Assembly (NCBI GenBank): GCA_002351725.1
Contig: DEHD01000027.1
Location: 1-33,080 of the forward strand
Length of the DNA: 33,080 bases
Reading direction: 5' to 3'
From: Prevotella sp. UBA2809
GTDB lineage: Bacteria > Bacteroidota > Bacteroidia > Bacteroidales > Bacteroidaceae
Below, one piece after another: positions 1-7,896 of the stretch. Each line of letters starts with the position of its first letter. Positions within the stretch are counted from its first letter, which is position 1. The notes under the pieces were generated by a model. The model was not told the origin of the DNA, searched no databases, and worked only from the letters and a program-made list of their open reading frames with translations. The translations under genes were made by a program, and so were the position numbers.

Positions 1-128
1 CAAGAAATTGAAACGGTTTGTTCATTTACCCAAGAGCATTTCTGCTCTCGCTTCTTGTACTACTTCTGTCTATGTAAATCTTTCAAAGAACTCTTTCTTA
101 GTGTGCTATCGTTTTTGAGCGAAAGCGG
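1..128 (-). ncRNA. Probable rRNA operon leader (16S gene lies beyond left edge)
   Basis: Read leftward, this stretch follows a perfect promoter, contains no ORF, and has the features of a Bacteroidales pre-16S leader: a boxA-like GTTCTTTGAAA (81-91, minus) and a small hairpin GAGCA-GAAA-TGCTC near 36-50. Its wording (GTAGTACAAGAAGCGAGAGC on the minus strand) resembles Prevotella/Bacteroides 16S upstream sequence as I remember it. The 16S gene itself is not in the window, so this is inference. Confidence 0.55.
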
Positions 129-131
129 GTG

Positions 132-163
132 CAAAGGTACGACATTTTTTCTTTCCCTCCAAA
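132..163 (-). promoter_or_regulatory. Consensus Bacteroidetes promoter for the putative rRNA operon
   Basis: On the minus strand the -33 TTTG (160-163) and the -7 TACCTTTG (132-139) are separated by exactly 20 nt. This is the sigma-AB(fr) consensus TTTG-N20-TAnnTTTG. Transcription would begin about 125-129 and run left off the window. Confidence 0.8.
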
Positions 164-170
164 CATTTTC

Positions 171-208
171 CAAAAAAAAATTCCCAAAAACATGAAAGTT
201 TTCGGGAA
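171..208 (-). terminator. Rho-independent terminator of the BI-1 gene
   Basis: Arms 198-208 and 181-191 pair over 11 bp with one mismatch around a 6-nt loop. On the minus strand they are followed by nine T residues (171-180). It sits 56 bp past the BI-1 stop and just before the -33 box of the next leftward promoter, insulating the rRNA promoter. Confidence 0.75.
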
Positions 209-263
209 TGTTTACAAAACCGCTTATTTATCGCTCTATTATATATAATGTACGCGTAGAAGG

Positions 264-983
264 CTATTCGCGGCGTCCAAAAATGCGCAGCAGATAAATG
301 AAGAGGTTTATGAAGTCCAAATAGAGGGTAAGAGCACCCAAAAGTGCCATCTTCTGAGCAGCCTCACCTGCATCGGGAGCCATCAAAAGCATATTCTTGA
401 TCTTCTGAGTATCGTAAGCAGTGAGACCAACGAAGATCAAAACGCCCAGATAACTAACAATCATTTCAAGACCAGAACTCTTAAGGAAGATGTTGACTAT
501 GGTAGCGATGATGATACCGATGAGTGCCATAAAGAGAATCTTACCCATAGAAGAGAGATCCTTCTTAGTGGTATAGCCAACAAGTGCCATTACGCCGAAT
601 GTGCCTGCGGTGATGAAGAACACACTGGCGATGCTCGACATGGTGTAAACCAGGAAGATTGACGAGAACAGTGCGCCATTGATGACCGAATAAAGCACAA
701 AGAGCAGTGTGGCAGTGGTGAGCGACAGACGATTGATGGCTGCACTAACACCAAACACGATAGCAAACTCGGCAATTACCAAACCCCAAAGCAGTACTGA
801 GTTAGAGTACAGGGCGGTGATGATGCCAGGACTGGTGGCAACGCCATAAGCAGTGAAGCCCGTAAGAGCGAGCGCCAAAGTCATCCACACATAAACCTTC
901 CTCATCAATACAGGGAAGGCGGCCGACATCGAGAGCTCTCGCTCACGACTCGACAGATTAAAATCCAATTCGTTATAATTCAT
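264..983 (-). CDS. Bax inhibitor-1 / YccA (TMBIM) family membrane protein
   Basis: A 239-residue protein with about seven hydrophobic membrane segments filling the chain after a polar 25-residue N-terminus. The late segment contains the family signature area LTAYDTQKIKNM (about residues 187-198), followed by the GALTLYLDFINLFIYLLRIFG ending (split here as GALTLYLDFI, then NLFIYLLRIFG) typical of bacterial BI-1 proteins. Family members are inner-membrane proteins linked in some bacteria to calcium leak and to FtsH/HflKC quality control. The role in this organism is unknown. The ATG at 983 follows an AT-rich leader, and possible -7 boxes lie at 1021-1028 and 1035-1042. It is monocistronic with its own terminator. 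Confidence 0.9.
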   Translation of the reverse strand: MNYNELDFNLSSRERELSMSAAFPVLMRKVYVWMTLALALTGFTAYGVATSPGIITALYSNSVLLWGLVIAEFAIVFGVSAAINRLSLTTATLLFVLYSVINGALFSSIFLVYTMSSIASVFFITAGTFGVMALVGYTTKKDLSSMGKILFMALIGIIIATIVNIFLKSSGLEMIVSYLGVLIFVGLTAYDTQKIKNMLLMAPDAGEAAQKMALLGALTLYLDFINLFIYLLRIFGRRE

Positions 984-1020
984 AATCTAAATTTTTATTC
1001 GTTACACATTTATTATACTG

Positions 1021-1042
1021 CAAATATAATGCCACAAAGGTA
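1021..1042 (-). promoter_or_regulatory. Candidate -7 boxes upstream of the BI-1 gene
   Basis: Two TAnnTTTG matches on the minus strand, TACCTTTG (1035-1042) and TATATTTG (1021-1028). Neither has a perfect TTTG at the expected 19-21 nt distance. For the first, TATG at 1063-1066 is a 3/4 match. Either could start the BI-1 transcript. Confidence 0.45.
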
Positions 1043-1092
1043 AGCATTTACTTTTAATAAAACATAAATAAGTAACATAAAATGGATTATTA

Positions 1093-1124
1093 TTAGCATT
1101 TTTGGCGTTTTTTCACTATATTTG
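1093..1124 (+). promoter_or_regulatory. Candidate promoter of lutABC
   Basis: TATATTTG (1117-1124) matches the -7 consensus. A 3/4 -33 match TTAG (1093-1096) lies 20 nt upstream. The predicted leader to the lutA ATG is about 40 nt. Confidence 0.5.
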
Positions 1125-1170
1125 CCCTCATAAATAACTAAAAAACGAACGTAATAATACACTAACGAAA

Positions 1171-1908
1171 ATGAAGATCGGTTTATTTATCCCCTGCTAT
1201 GTAGACGTGGTGTACCCTCATGTGGGCGTGGCCACATATAAACTATTGAAGCATCTGGGTCTGGATGTAGACTATCCGCTGAACCAGACCTGCTGCGGAC
1301 AGCCGATGGCCAATGCCGGATTTGAGGAACAGGCGATACCACTGGCAGAGAAATTCGAAGATAAATTTAAAGGCTTTGACTATGTGGTGGCTCCATCGGT
1401 GAGTTGCACTGCATTTATAAAACTGAACTACCCACGACTGTTGAAAGGCAAGCACGAGTGTATGACATCGGGCAAGATAATGGACGTGGTGGAGTTTCTG
1501 CATGATGTGATAAAGGTGGATCATCCACTTGGAACATTCCCCCACAAGGTGAGTCTGCACAACTCTTGTCACGGTGTACGCGAGTTGGGACTGAGCTCGC
1601 CAAGCGAGGAGAACGTACCTAAATTTAATAAGGTGAAAGACCTGTTGAACTTAGTTGAGGGCATACAGGTGCTGGAGCCCGAGCGTCCTGACGAGTGCTG
1701 CGGATTCGGTGGTATGTTCTCAGTAGAGGAGACTGCCATCAGCGAGCAGATGGGTATAGATAAGGTTCAGCGACACATGAAGACTGGTGCGAGATTCATT
1801 ACTGGACCAGACTGCTCGTGCCTGATGCACATGGCTGGTGTGGCTAAGAAGCAAGGGCTGGACGTGCAGTTTATGCATGTGGTGGAAATCTTAGCAGCAG
1901 GAATCTGA
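1171..1908 (+). CDS. lutA: L-lactate utilization protein LutA, CCG-domain iron-sulfur subunit
   Basis: A 245-residue protein with two cysteine-rich CCG domains. The first has C9 and NQTCCGQPM (residues 38-46). The second has NSCHGVRELG, ECCGFGGMF and GPDCSCLMH. This is the layout of LutA/YkgE and of heterodisulfide-reductase-type CCG proteins, which bind a special 4Fe-4S cluster. LutABC together oxidise L-lactate to pyruvate in the cytoplasm. The length matches the family (about 240). It is the first gene of a three-gene operon with lutB and lutC just downstream. Its TGA stop is immediately followed by a short tandem repeat leading into lutB. Confidence 0.92.
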   Translation: MKIGLFIPCYVDVVYPHVGVATYKLLKHLGLDVDYPLNQTCCGQPMANAGFEEQAIPLAEKFEDKFKGFDYVVAPSVSCTAFIKLNYPRLLKGKHECMTSGKIMDVVEFLHDVIKVDHPLGTFPHKVSLHNSCHGVRELGLSSPSEENVPKFNKVKDLLNLVEGIQVLEPERPDECCGFGGMFSVEETAISEQMGIDKVQRHMKTGARFITGPDCSCLMHMAGVAKKQGLDVQFMHVVEILAAGI

Positions 1909-1931
1909 AAAGGTGAAAAAGTAAAAAGGTG
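1908..1931 (+). repeat. Degenerate octamer tandem repeat between lutA and lutB
   Basis: Three octamers in a row: AAAAGGTG (1908-1915), AAAAAGTA (1916-1923), AAAAGGTG (1924-1931). The array begins at the last base of the lutA stop and ends 6 nt before the lutB ATG, so it fills the whole junction and may act as a purine-rich ribosome-binding region. Confidence 0.85.
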
Positions 1932-1937
1932 AAAATT

Positions 1938-3305
1938 ATGAGTACAGCACATAGTAATGCAGCGAAGGAGTTCTTGAAGAACAAGACATACGCAAAATGG
2001 CATGATGCCACTTTCTGGGCAGTACGCACGAAACGTGACAATATGGCATACGGACTGGAGGAATGGGAGCAGTTGCGCGAAAAGGCCAGCGCCATAAAGC
2101 GCCACACCATCACTCATCTGGACGAGTATCTTGACCAGTTTGCCACCAAAGCTGAGGAGAACGGGTGTATAGTTCACTGGGCTAAGGATGCAAACGAGTT
2201 CAACGAGATAGTATATGGCATACTAAAGAACCACAACGTAAAGAAGCTGGTAAAGTCGAAGTCGATGTTGACTGAGGAGTGCGGTATGAACCCGTATCTG
2301 GAGGAGCACGGCATTGAGGTGGTTGAGACCGACCTTGGCGAGCGCATAATACAGCTAAAGGGTCAGGCACCGAGTCATATTGTGATGCCTGCCATACACC
2401 TGAACCACGACGACGTGGGCGAGCTGTTTGAAGAGAAGCTGGGCAGCGAAAAGGGAAATCACGACCCAACGTATCTGACATATGTGGCACGACTGAGCCT
2501 GAGAAACGAGTTCCTCACAGCTGATGCTGGTATGACAGGCGCCAACTTCGGAATAGCCGAGACGGGCGACATAGTGGTATGCACCAACGAGGGAAATGCC
2601 GACATGTCGACATCGTGCCCGAAACTGCACATCGCTGCCATCGGACTGGAGAAGGTAATACCAAACTACGACTGTCTGGCAGTGTTCCAGCGCATGCTTT
2701 GCAGAGCAGGAACAGGACAGCCCACCACAACATTTACGAGTCACTTCCGCAAGGCGCGCCCAACGGCTGAACAGATGCACATAGTGCTGGTTGACAACGG
2801 TCGCAGCGAGTGGGTAGGCAATCCCGAACACTGGGAAGCACTGAAGTGCATACGTTGCGGATCGTGCATGAACACCTGTCCTGTATATCGTCGCAGTGGC
2901 GGATACAGTTACAGCTACTTCATCCCTGGTCCTATCGGCATCAACCTTGGAATGCTGCGCGACCCACAGAAACACTCGGGCAACGTGAGTGCCTGCACAC
3001 TGTGCAACTCGTGCCAGACGGTTTGTCCATCGAAGGTGAACCTGGGCGACCAGATATACTTGTGGCGCCAGCAGCTTGACGAGTTTGGCACTGCCAACCC
3101 ACAGAAGAAGATGATGTGTAAGGGCATGAGCATGTTCTACGGTAGCGAGGGTATGTACAACCTTGGTACGGCGTTAGCTCACTGGGCAAACATCATCCCA
3201 TCGTCCATCATAAACTGCGGAATGAATCCGTGGGCCGAAGGACATAAGATGATGGAATTTCCGAAGAAACCGTTCCACAAACTGTGGAAGGACATTAAAG
3301 ATTAA
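1938..3305 (+). CDS. lutB: L-lactate utilization protein LutB, LUD domain plus ferredoxin domain
   Basis: About 455 residues. The N-terminal two thirds is a LUD domain (for example TGANFGIAETGDIV and CTNEGNADM). The C-terminal third carries two 4Fe-4S motifs, CIRCGSCMNTCPVYR and CTLCNSCQTVCPSKV, separated by about 35 residues. This is the LutB/YkgF electron-transfer subunit of L-lactate oxidation. I prefer the ATG at 1938; a GTG at 1929 is in frame but lies inside the octamer repeat. The last codons and TAA stop lie in a 14-bp tandem repeat that runs up to lutC. Confidence 0.93.
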   Translation: MSTAHSNAAKEFLKNKTYAKWHDATFWAVRTKRDNMAYGLEEWEQLREKASAIKRHTITHLDEYLDQFATKAEENGCIVHWAKDANEFNEIVYGILKNHNVKKLVKSKSMLTEECGMNPYLEEHGIEVVETDLGERIIQLKGQAPSHIVMPAIHLNHDDVGELFEEKLGSEKGNHDPTYLTYVARLSLRNEFLTADAGMTGANFGIAETGDIVVCTNEGNADMSTSCPKLHIAAIGLEKVIPNYDCLAVFQRMLCRAGTGQPTTTFTSHFRKARPTAEQMHIVLVDNGRSEWVGNPEHWEALKCIRCGSCMNTCPVYRRSGGYSYSYFIPGPIGINLGMLRDPQKHSGNVSACTLCNSCQTVCPSKVNLGDQIYLWRQQLDEFGTANPQKKMMCKGMSMFYGSEGMYNLGTALAHWANIIPSSIINCGMNPWAEGHKMMEFPKKPFHKLWKDIKD

Positions 3306-3325
3306 ACATTAAAGATTAAACATTA
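3293..3325 (+). repeat. 14-bp tandem repeat at the lutB/lutC junction
   Basis: CATTAAAGATTAAA occurs twice exactly (3293-3306 and 3307-3320), followed by a partial CATTA. The first copy contains the last codons and the TAA stop of lutB. The array ends 5 nt before the lutC ATG. Confidence 0.9.
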
Positions 3326-3329
3326 CCCC

Positions 3330-3923
3330 ATGAGTAATAAGGACGATATACTGAAGAGATACAGGGCGAATGTCAAAGAAAAATTCGACATGCCCTATTT
3401 GAGTGATATCAGGGCAATAACCTACCCCAACCCGCTGGTGCAGTTTGTTAAGATGAGCGAGATGGTGGGCGGACAGGTGATTGAGGTTGACCCAGGGCGC
3501 GACATCAACGCGCTGATACGCGAGCTGTTTCCTGATGCAAAGGAGATAGCATCGAACCTGCCAGAGATTACGATTGCCACAAGAAATCCGGATACCGTGG
3601 GTCGTGCGCGCGACCTGAATGGTACGGATGTAGGCATCATCCGTGGCGTGTTTGGTGTGGCTGAGAATGCATGCGTGTGGATTCCACAGACGATGAAGGA
3701 GAAGGCCGTATGCTTTATCTCGGAGAACCTGGTGATTCTGCTGCCAAAGAGTCAGATAGTGAACAACATGCACGAGGCCTACAAGCGCATTGAGTTCGAC
3801 AAGGAATACGATGGGTATGGTGTGTTTATCAGTGGTCCATCGAAGACAGCGGATATCGCGCAGGTGCTGGTGATGGGTGCTCAAGCTGCCCGCAGCACCA
3901 CTATTCTGCTGTTGCCAGAGTAA
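3330..3923 (+). CDS. lutC: L-lactate utilization protein LutC (LUD/DUF162 domain)
   Basis: A 197-residue LUD-domain protein, usual for LutC/YkgG. Recognisable parts are the central LNGTDVGIIRGVFGVAENA, the EKAVCFISENLVILLPKSQI strand region and the C-terminal FISGPSKTADIAQVLVMGAQ, which ends LUD domains. It completes the three-gene lactate oxidation set; partners are LutA and LutB. The gene ends 23 bp inside the 3' end of the convergent aminotransferase gene, so the two coding regions overlap tail to tail and its terminator must lie within the opposing gene. Confidence 0.92.
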   Translation: MSNKDDILKRYRANVKEKFDMPYLSDIRAITYPNPLVQFVKMSEMVGGQVIEVDPGRDINALIRELFPDAKEIASNLPEITIATRNPDTVGRARDLNGTDVGIIRGVFGVAENACVWIPQTMKEKAVCFISENLVILLPKSQIVNNMHEAYKRIEFDKEYDGYGVFISGPSKTADIAQVLVMGAQAARSTTILLLPE

Positions 3924-5043
3924 AGGAGTTAAGGAGGTTGATTATTTCATCGACCTCTTTTTTTGTCATAGCCTGATGGCAAGGGATGGAGAGTTCCTGA
4001 GCATGAATTTGCTCAGTGATTGGGAATGATAGCTGATTCCAATTGCTGTAGCAACGTTGTTTGTGTGGGGGGATGGGATAATGAATCTGCGCTTCTACTC
4101 CATGATCCATTAAGTACTGGTGCAGACGGTCGCGATGCTCACAAAGCACAGGAAAGATATGCCAAACGCAGTCGCGATTGCCACACTTTGGTATGCGAAT
4201 TAAAGGATTCGTTACATTATTAATATATAAGGCAGCTATCTCCTTGCGACGCTTGTTTTCTTCATCCAGGTATTTAATTTTTATGTCGAGTATGGCTGCT
4301 TGCAGTTCGTCGATACGACTGTTGCGCCCCAAATAATCGAAAACATATTTGCGCGATGAGCCATAATTACCAATTGCCCTTACCACTGAGGCCAACTCTT
4401 CATCATCTGTAGTAATGGCTCCAGCATCGCCCAAAGCACCAAGATTCTTGCCTGGGTAAAAACTGTGGGCAGCTGCGTGGGCCAACGAACCTGTTCGTTT
4501 TATATGTGAGGGGTGAGAAGTGAGAGGTAAGGAGGTGTGTGTGCATCCGTGAGCTTGAGCATTGTCTTCGATTAACTTAAGATTATGCTGGCGGCAGATC
4601 TCCCCTATCCTATCAGTATAGGCGCAACGACCATAAAGATGAACAATCATGATGGCGCGTGTACGAGGGGTGATGGCAGTCTCAATAAGCGCATCGTCAA
4701 TCTGCAAGGTGCCAAGCGATGGCTCTACCAATACGGGAGTAAGTCCGCACTCTGTAATGGCAAGGATTGATGCGATATAAGTATTGGCAGGCACGATGAC
4801 CTCATCCCCCTTCTGCATAACACCCAGTTCGATGTAGGCACGCAAGATAAGTGTGAGTGCATCAAGTCCGTTACCACAGCCGATGCAGTAACGAGTACCT
4901 ATATACTCAGCATAATGCTGTTCAAAATGACGAGTGACTTCACCTTTCAGATACCAGCCACTATCCAGCACGCCACTGATAGCAGCACGAATCTCAGCAT
5001 CATGCAACTGGTTGATAGCCTTCAGATCGAGATACTTTATCAT
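3901..5043 (-). CDS. fdtB: DegT/DnrJ/EryC1 sugar aminotransferase, FdtB/QdtB-like
   Basis: About 380 residues of a PLP-dependent sugar aminotransferase (fold type I). Seen are GCGNGLDALTL (cofactor phosphate region), VPANTYIAS, the LIEDNAQAHG aspartate motif and HSFYPGKNLGALGD with the Schiff-base lysine at about residue 199. Next to FdtA and RmlB it most likely converts a dTDP-3-keto-6-deoxyhexose to the 3-amino sugar (Fuc3N or Qui3N); the exact isomer cannot be told from sequence. I choose the ATG at 5043 because it overlaps the upstream stop as ATGA. Oddity: an extra segment of about 14 residues after AHGC, rich in Ser, Pro, Thr and Leu, is encoded by a heptamer tandem repeat. Confidence 0.88.
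   Translation of the reverse strand: MIKYLDLKAINQLHDAEIRAAISGVLDSGWYLKGEVTRHFEQHYAEYIGTRYCIGCGNGLDALTLILRAYIELGVMQKGDEVIVPANTYIASILAITECGLTPVLVEPSLGTLQIDDALIETAITPRTRAIMIVHLYGRCAYTDRIGEICRQHNLKLIEDNAQAHGCTHTSLPLTSHPSHIKRTGSLAHAAAHSFYPGKNLGALGDAGAITTDDEELASVVRAIGNYGSSRKYVFDYLGRNSRIDELQAAILDIKIKYLDEENKRRKEIAALYINNVTNPLIRIPKCGNRDCVWHIFPVLCEHRDRLHQYLMDHGVEAQIHYPIPPHKQRCYSNWNQLSFPITEQIHAQELSIPCHQAMTKKEVDEIINLLNSFTLATAE
3934..3964 (+). terminator. lutABC terminator embedded in the opposing gene
   Basis: Arms 3934-3942 and 3949-3957 pair over 9 bp (one G-T wobble) with a 6-nt loop, followed by seven T residues (3958-3964). The hairpin lies 11 nt past the lutC stop and entirely within the coding 3' end of the leftward aminotransferase gene. 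Confidence 0.8.
4506..4533 (+). repeat. Heptamer tandem repeat inside the fdtB-like gene
   Basis: Four heptamers on the plus strand: GTGAGGG, GTGAGAA, GTGAGAG, GTAAGGA (28 bp). They encode the low-complexity stretch SLPLTSHPSH of the aminotransferase, at a place where family members normally go from AHGA-type residues almost directly to RTGS. Confidence 0.85.
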
Positions 5044-5984
5044 AGATTGTATTGATAAGTGTCGTAACAAACGGCACGCCCACCAAAGCCCTCTTTCTGG
5101 AATATAAGCGATTCGTGCAAATCGTCGCTGGTCTTGAAATTGGATGTACCAAAGTCGAAATAGCGATACCCCTCAGCAGCAAATTTGTCGAGCAACGATG
5201 AGAATAGGAAATCAAGTGCACCAATATGTCGGCCATTCTCTGATGCAGAGATATACTGCGTCTTAACCACAACACCATCGATATAGAGCACTGTTCCACC
5301 GACAATCTCGCTACCACAATAGACAGAGAACAAGCGTATGTTTTGAGGGAAGCGTGATTTCAAGAGCATGATTTCGCTGAGACTATGCACTGGTTGGGTA
5401 TGATAACGCGCCATCAGATTAGCCTCGAGCAATTGCCAGAAAGGCGAGAAATCATTCTCTTCGATCACCTGTAAGCCAGCTGCTGCACCCTTCTTCACAC
5501 CTCGGCGACGCAACTGCGAAAGGGGCAGACGATTATCAAGCATCACTACAGAGGCCACATCGCGCGACATCAACTGTGCTTTACACACTTTGGACAGTGC
5601 ATAGAGTGGCTCTTCGGATGGCAAACGATGATAAATCCACGGGATGGATTTATACACCACGTGCTTAATATGATCGATTTCGCGCAGACAATAGTTCAGG
5701 TCAGCAAACAACTCGCACACCTGTGCTGCAGCTATTTTCTTACTTAGAATCAGTCCGCCATAACTCAGCCCGCAATGACTATAGAGCGTGTCATCATCGC
5801 GATGTGCAGGCAGCACTGCCACCAGTTTGTCCTTAGAGTAGAACATCAGCGAACAGTCTACAAAACGATCCTGATGATAATCCATATAGCAACGATCCAG
5901 GAGGAAAGTGCCGTTCTTTGACTGAGCCACAAACTGGTTCCACTCGTCAAAGTGCTCAGGAGAGTATGCCCTAATTACGATCAT
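5040..5984 (-). CDS. GNAT/FemAB-like acyltransferase of the amino-sugar operon
   Basis: A 314-residue protein with a duplicated GNAT-like layout as in FemAB and GNAT_6 proteins. The C-terminal half has LFSVYCGSEIVGGTVLYIDG (core strands), ISASENGRHIGALDFLFSSL and YRYFDFGTSNFKTSDDLHES followed by FQKEGFGG, the usual ending of this family. Its place between fdtA and the aminotransferase, with ATGA overlaps on both sides, suggests that it acylates the 3-amino group of the dTDP-sugar or a related cell-surface substrate. That role is inferred from context. No signal peptide or membrane segment is visible. Confidence 0.75.
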   Translation of the reverse strand: MIVIRAYSPEHFDEWNQFVAQSKNGTFLLDRCYMDYHQDRFVDCSLMFYSKDKLVAVLPAHRDDDTLYSHCGLSYGGLILSKKIAAAQVCELFADLNYCLREIDHIKHVVYKSIPWIYHRLPSEEPLYALSKVCKAQLMSRDVASVVMLDNRLPLSQLRRRGVKKGAAAGLQVIEENDFSPFWQLLEANLMARYHTQPVHSLSEIMLLKSRFPQNIRLFSVYCGSEIVGGTVLYIDGVVVKTQYISASENGRHIGALDFLFSSLLDKFAAEGYRYFDFGTSNFKTSDDLHESLIFQKEGFGGRAVCYDTYQYNL

Positions 5985-6379
5985 TCGGTAATCTTAAGAA
6001 ACTCGTCGTAATCGTAGATATACTCATCCTCATTGAACAGTTCAGAAGCGAGTACTAAGCAAACAGCGCCACTCGAGAAGTCCTCGAGTGTGCGCCATAC
6101 GCCTGTACCTATATATAAGCCTTGATAGGGATGGTTCAGGTGGAACGTTTGATGCTCGTAGCCATCAAACACCTCTACATCGAAAGAACCACTCACAGCC
6201 ACAACCACCTCTTCGCAGGTGCGATGGGCATGTCCGCCACGACGCTCACCCGATGGCACATCGTAAGTCCAGTAGACACGAGCGATATCGAACGGCACGT
6301 TCTTCATCTCCTCAGCCACGGTCAGGTTGCCACGCGGGTCAACAATCTTTGGCAGATCTATGGTTCTTACTTTATCCAT
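5981..6379 (-). CDS. fdtA: dTDP-4-keto-6-deoxyhexose 3,4-ketoisomerase (FdtA/QdtA/WxcM-like cupin)
   Basis: A 132-residue cupin with the family markers DPRGNLTVAEE near the N-terminus, RVYWTYDVPSGERRGGHAH (residues about 34-52), CEEVVVAVSGSFDVEV and GVWRTLEDFSSGAVCLVLAS. FdtA-type enzymes shift the keto group of dTDP-4-keto-6-deoxyglucose from C4 to C3, giving the substrate for the 3-aminotransferase. The length matches the family. It is overlapped by the downstream acyltransferase (ATGA) and starts 9 nt after the purT stop, so it belongs to the same transcript. FdtA and QdtA differ in C4 stereochemistry, which I cannot assign. Confidence 0.88.
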   Translation of the reverse strand: MDKVRTIDLPKIVDPRGNLTVAEEMKNVPFDIARVYWTYDVPSGERRGGHAHRTCEEVVVAVSGSFDVEVFDGYEHQTFHLNHPYQGLYIGTGVWRTLEDFSSGAVCLVLASELFNEDEYIYDYDEFLKITE

Positions 6380-6388
6380 CCCTAAGAA

Positions 6389-7594
6389 TTAATGCTCAAA
6401 CTTGGTGTAGGGGTCGGTGCCCAGCACGGTCTTTGCCAGGCGCTTTGCCTTGTCACGGAGGGCGTTAACATCGTCGCCAACCTCACCATAACACAGAACC
6501 ACACCCATACGACGGCCCTTGTGAGCCTCGGGCTTTCCGAAAATACGGATGCGGGTGCGATCCTCCTTCAGAGCCTCCTCAAGGTTGTAGTCGAGCAGGG
6601 TGCGATCTACTGGTGTAGAAGCCTCTTTTGGTGAGAGGATTACAGCTGATGCACCAGCATGCTCCAAATGGATGGCTGGGATGGGCAGTCCCATGACAGC
6701 ACGGAAGTGGAGCTCGAACTCACTGAGGTTGGTGGTGTGACCAAGTGTCACCATACCAGTATCATGTGGACGTGGTGAGAGCTCGCTGAAGATGACCTCG
6801 CCCTGCTTGGTGAGGAAGAACTCTACACCCCAGATGCCAGCACCAGTAAGTGCCTTTGTAACCTTATCGGCCATCATCTGAGCCTGCTTCAAGGCCTCGT
6901 CAGAGATCTTGTATGGCTGCCACGACTCACGATAGTCGCCTGCCTTCTGCACGTGTCCGATTGGAGGACAGAACAATGTGGGCCAACCATTCTTCTGGGT
7001 AACGGTGAGCAGAGTGAACTCTGAATCGAAGTCGATGAACTCCTCGATGATCACCTCCTTCACGTCGCCACGACTGCCTTCCATAGCCTCCTTGAAGGCC
7101 TGCTCAAGCTCATCGTCGTTGTGAACATAGCTCTGACCATGACCTGATGACGACATCAGTGGCTTAACAACGCATGGGAATCCTATCTCATCAGCTGCAG
7201 CCTTGAACTCATCAAAGGTCTTGGCATAGAAATATTTGGCAGTGCGCAGTCCCAGCTCCTTAGAAGCCAGGTCGCGGATGGCGCGACGGTTCATCGTGAA
7301 GTTCACGGCACGGGCAGAAGGCACCACCTGTATGCCCTGTTCCTCGAACTTAAACAGTCGCTCGGTACGTATAGCCTCAATCTCAGGTACGATGATATCA
7401 GGCTTGTGCTTGTTTACCACTGCCTCAAGAGCATCGCCATCGAGCATTGAGAACACCTCGCGCTCATCAGCCACCTGCATGGCTGGCGCATTGTCATAAC
7501 GATCGCAGGCAATAACATACTGTCCTGCACGCATAGCGGCTATCACAAACTCCTTACCGAGTTCTCCTGAGCCTAAAAGCAATATCTTTTTCAT
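6389..7594 (-). CDS. purT: Formate-dependent GAR transformylase PurT
   Basis: About 401 residues with an ATP-grasp fold. The N-terminus MKKILLLGSGELGKEFVIAA is the nucleotide-binding PurT/PurK start. Further marks are PEIEAIRTERL, FPCVVKPLMSSSGHGQS, EEFIDFDSEFTLLTV, GAGIWGVEFFL and FSELSPRPHDTGMVTL. PurT makes formylglycinamide ribonucleotide from GAR, formate and ATP in purine synthesis. The ATG at 7594 overlaps the preceding stop as ATGA, so I prefer it to an in-frame start 30 nt upstream. It is oddly placed between sugar-nucleotide genes; the link is probably transcriptional only. Confidence 0.93.
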   Translation of the reverse strand: MKKILLLGSGELGKEFVIAAMRAGQYVIACDRYDNAPAMQVADEREVFSMLDGDALEAVVNKHKPDIIVPEIEAIRTERLFKFEEQGIQVVPSARAVNFTMNRRAIRDLASKELGLRTAKYFYAKTFDEFKAAADEIGFPCVVKPLMSSSGHGQSYVHNDDELEQAFKEAMEGSRGDVKEVIIEEFIDFDSEFTLLTVTQKNGWPTLFCPPIGHVQKAGDYRESWQPYKISDEALKQAQMMADKVTKALTGAGIWGVEFFLTKQGEVIFSELSPRPHDTGMVTLGHTTNLSEFELHFRAVMGLPIPAIHLEHAGASAVILSPKEASTPVDRTLLDYNLEEALKEDRTRIRIFGKPEAHKGRRMGVVLCYGEVGDDVNALRDKAKRLAKTVLGTDPYTKFEH

Positions 7595-7896
7595 TTTTCT
7601 ATGGTTTGTTTCAACATTTGCCACTCGGGTGTAACGGCCAGCTTACGTATGCACTGGTCAATGCGAGCCATCGCGTCTTCCTGACTCATCTTAAAACCTT
7701 TGGCTATCTCCTGCAGCGACTTGCGCTCGCAGCCAAACAAGCCGTAGTAATGAGTCACAGCCTCCTCTTCCTCTGGGGGCAGCAGGTAGAGCAGATGCTC
7801 CAGATAGTGTTCCATCTGAGGCGATACGCTGGTGGGTTCGAGTCCGATACGCACCAGGTACGAGTGCAGTTCGTGTGAAAGATTATCTGTTGGCAT
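7591..7896 (-). CDS. Small protein resembling sigma-70 region 4
   Basis: A 101-residue protein. Residues about 41-92 (EEEAVTHYYGLFGCERKSLQ and onward through EIAKGFKMSQEDAMARIDQC to IRKLAVTPEW) follow the pattern of sigma-70 region 4: an E-x-x-V-x-x-x-Y-G-L-F-G opening, a helix-turn-helix with L-x-E-I-A, then R-x-x-x-x-x-I-R-K-L. No region 2 is present, so it is not a complete sigma factor. It could be a DNA-binding or sigma-interacting regulator. Its first 14 bp overlap the end of rmlB and its stop overlaps the start of purT, so it is translated within the operon. Function is not established. Confidence 0.65.
   Translation of the reverse strand: MPTDNLSHELHSYLVRIGLEPTSVSPQMEHYLEHLLYLLPPEEEEAVTHYYGLFGCERKSLQEIAKGFKMSQEDAMARIDQCIRKLAVTPEWQMLKQTIEK

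Noticed and set aside
2355..2975. A 206-codon leftward ORF opposite lutB
   Set aside because: It lies fully antisense to a clear LutB coding region, is low in recognisable features, and is a shadow of GC-biased codons.
3293..3325. 14-bp repeat as a terminator between lutB and lutC
   Set aside because: It forms no hairpin; lutC follows within a few bases and needs the same transcript.
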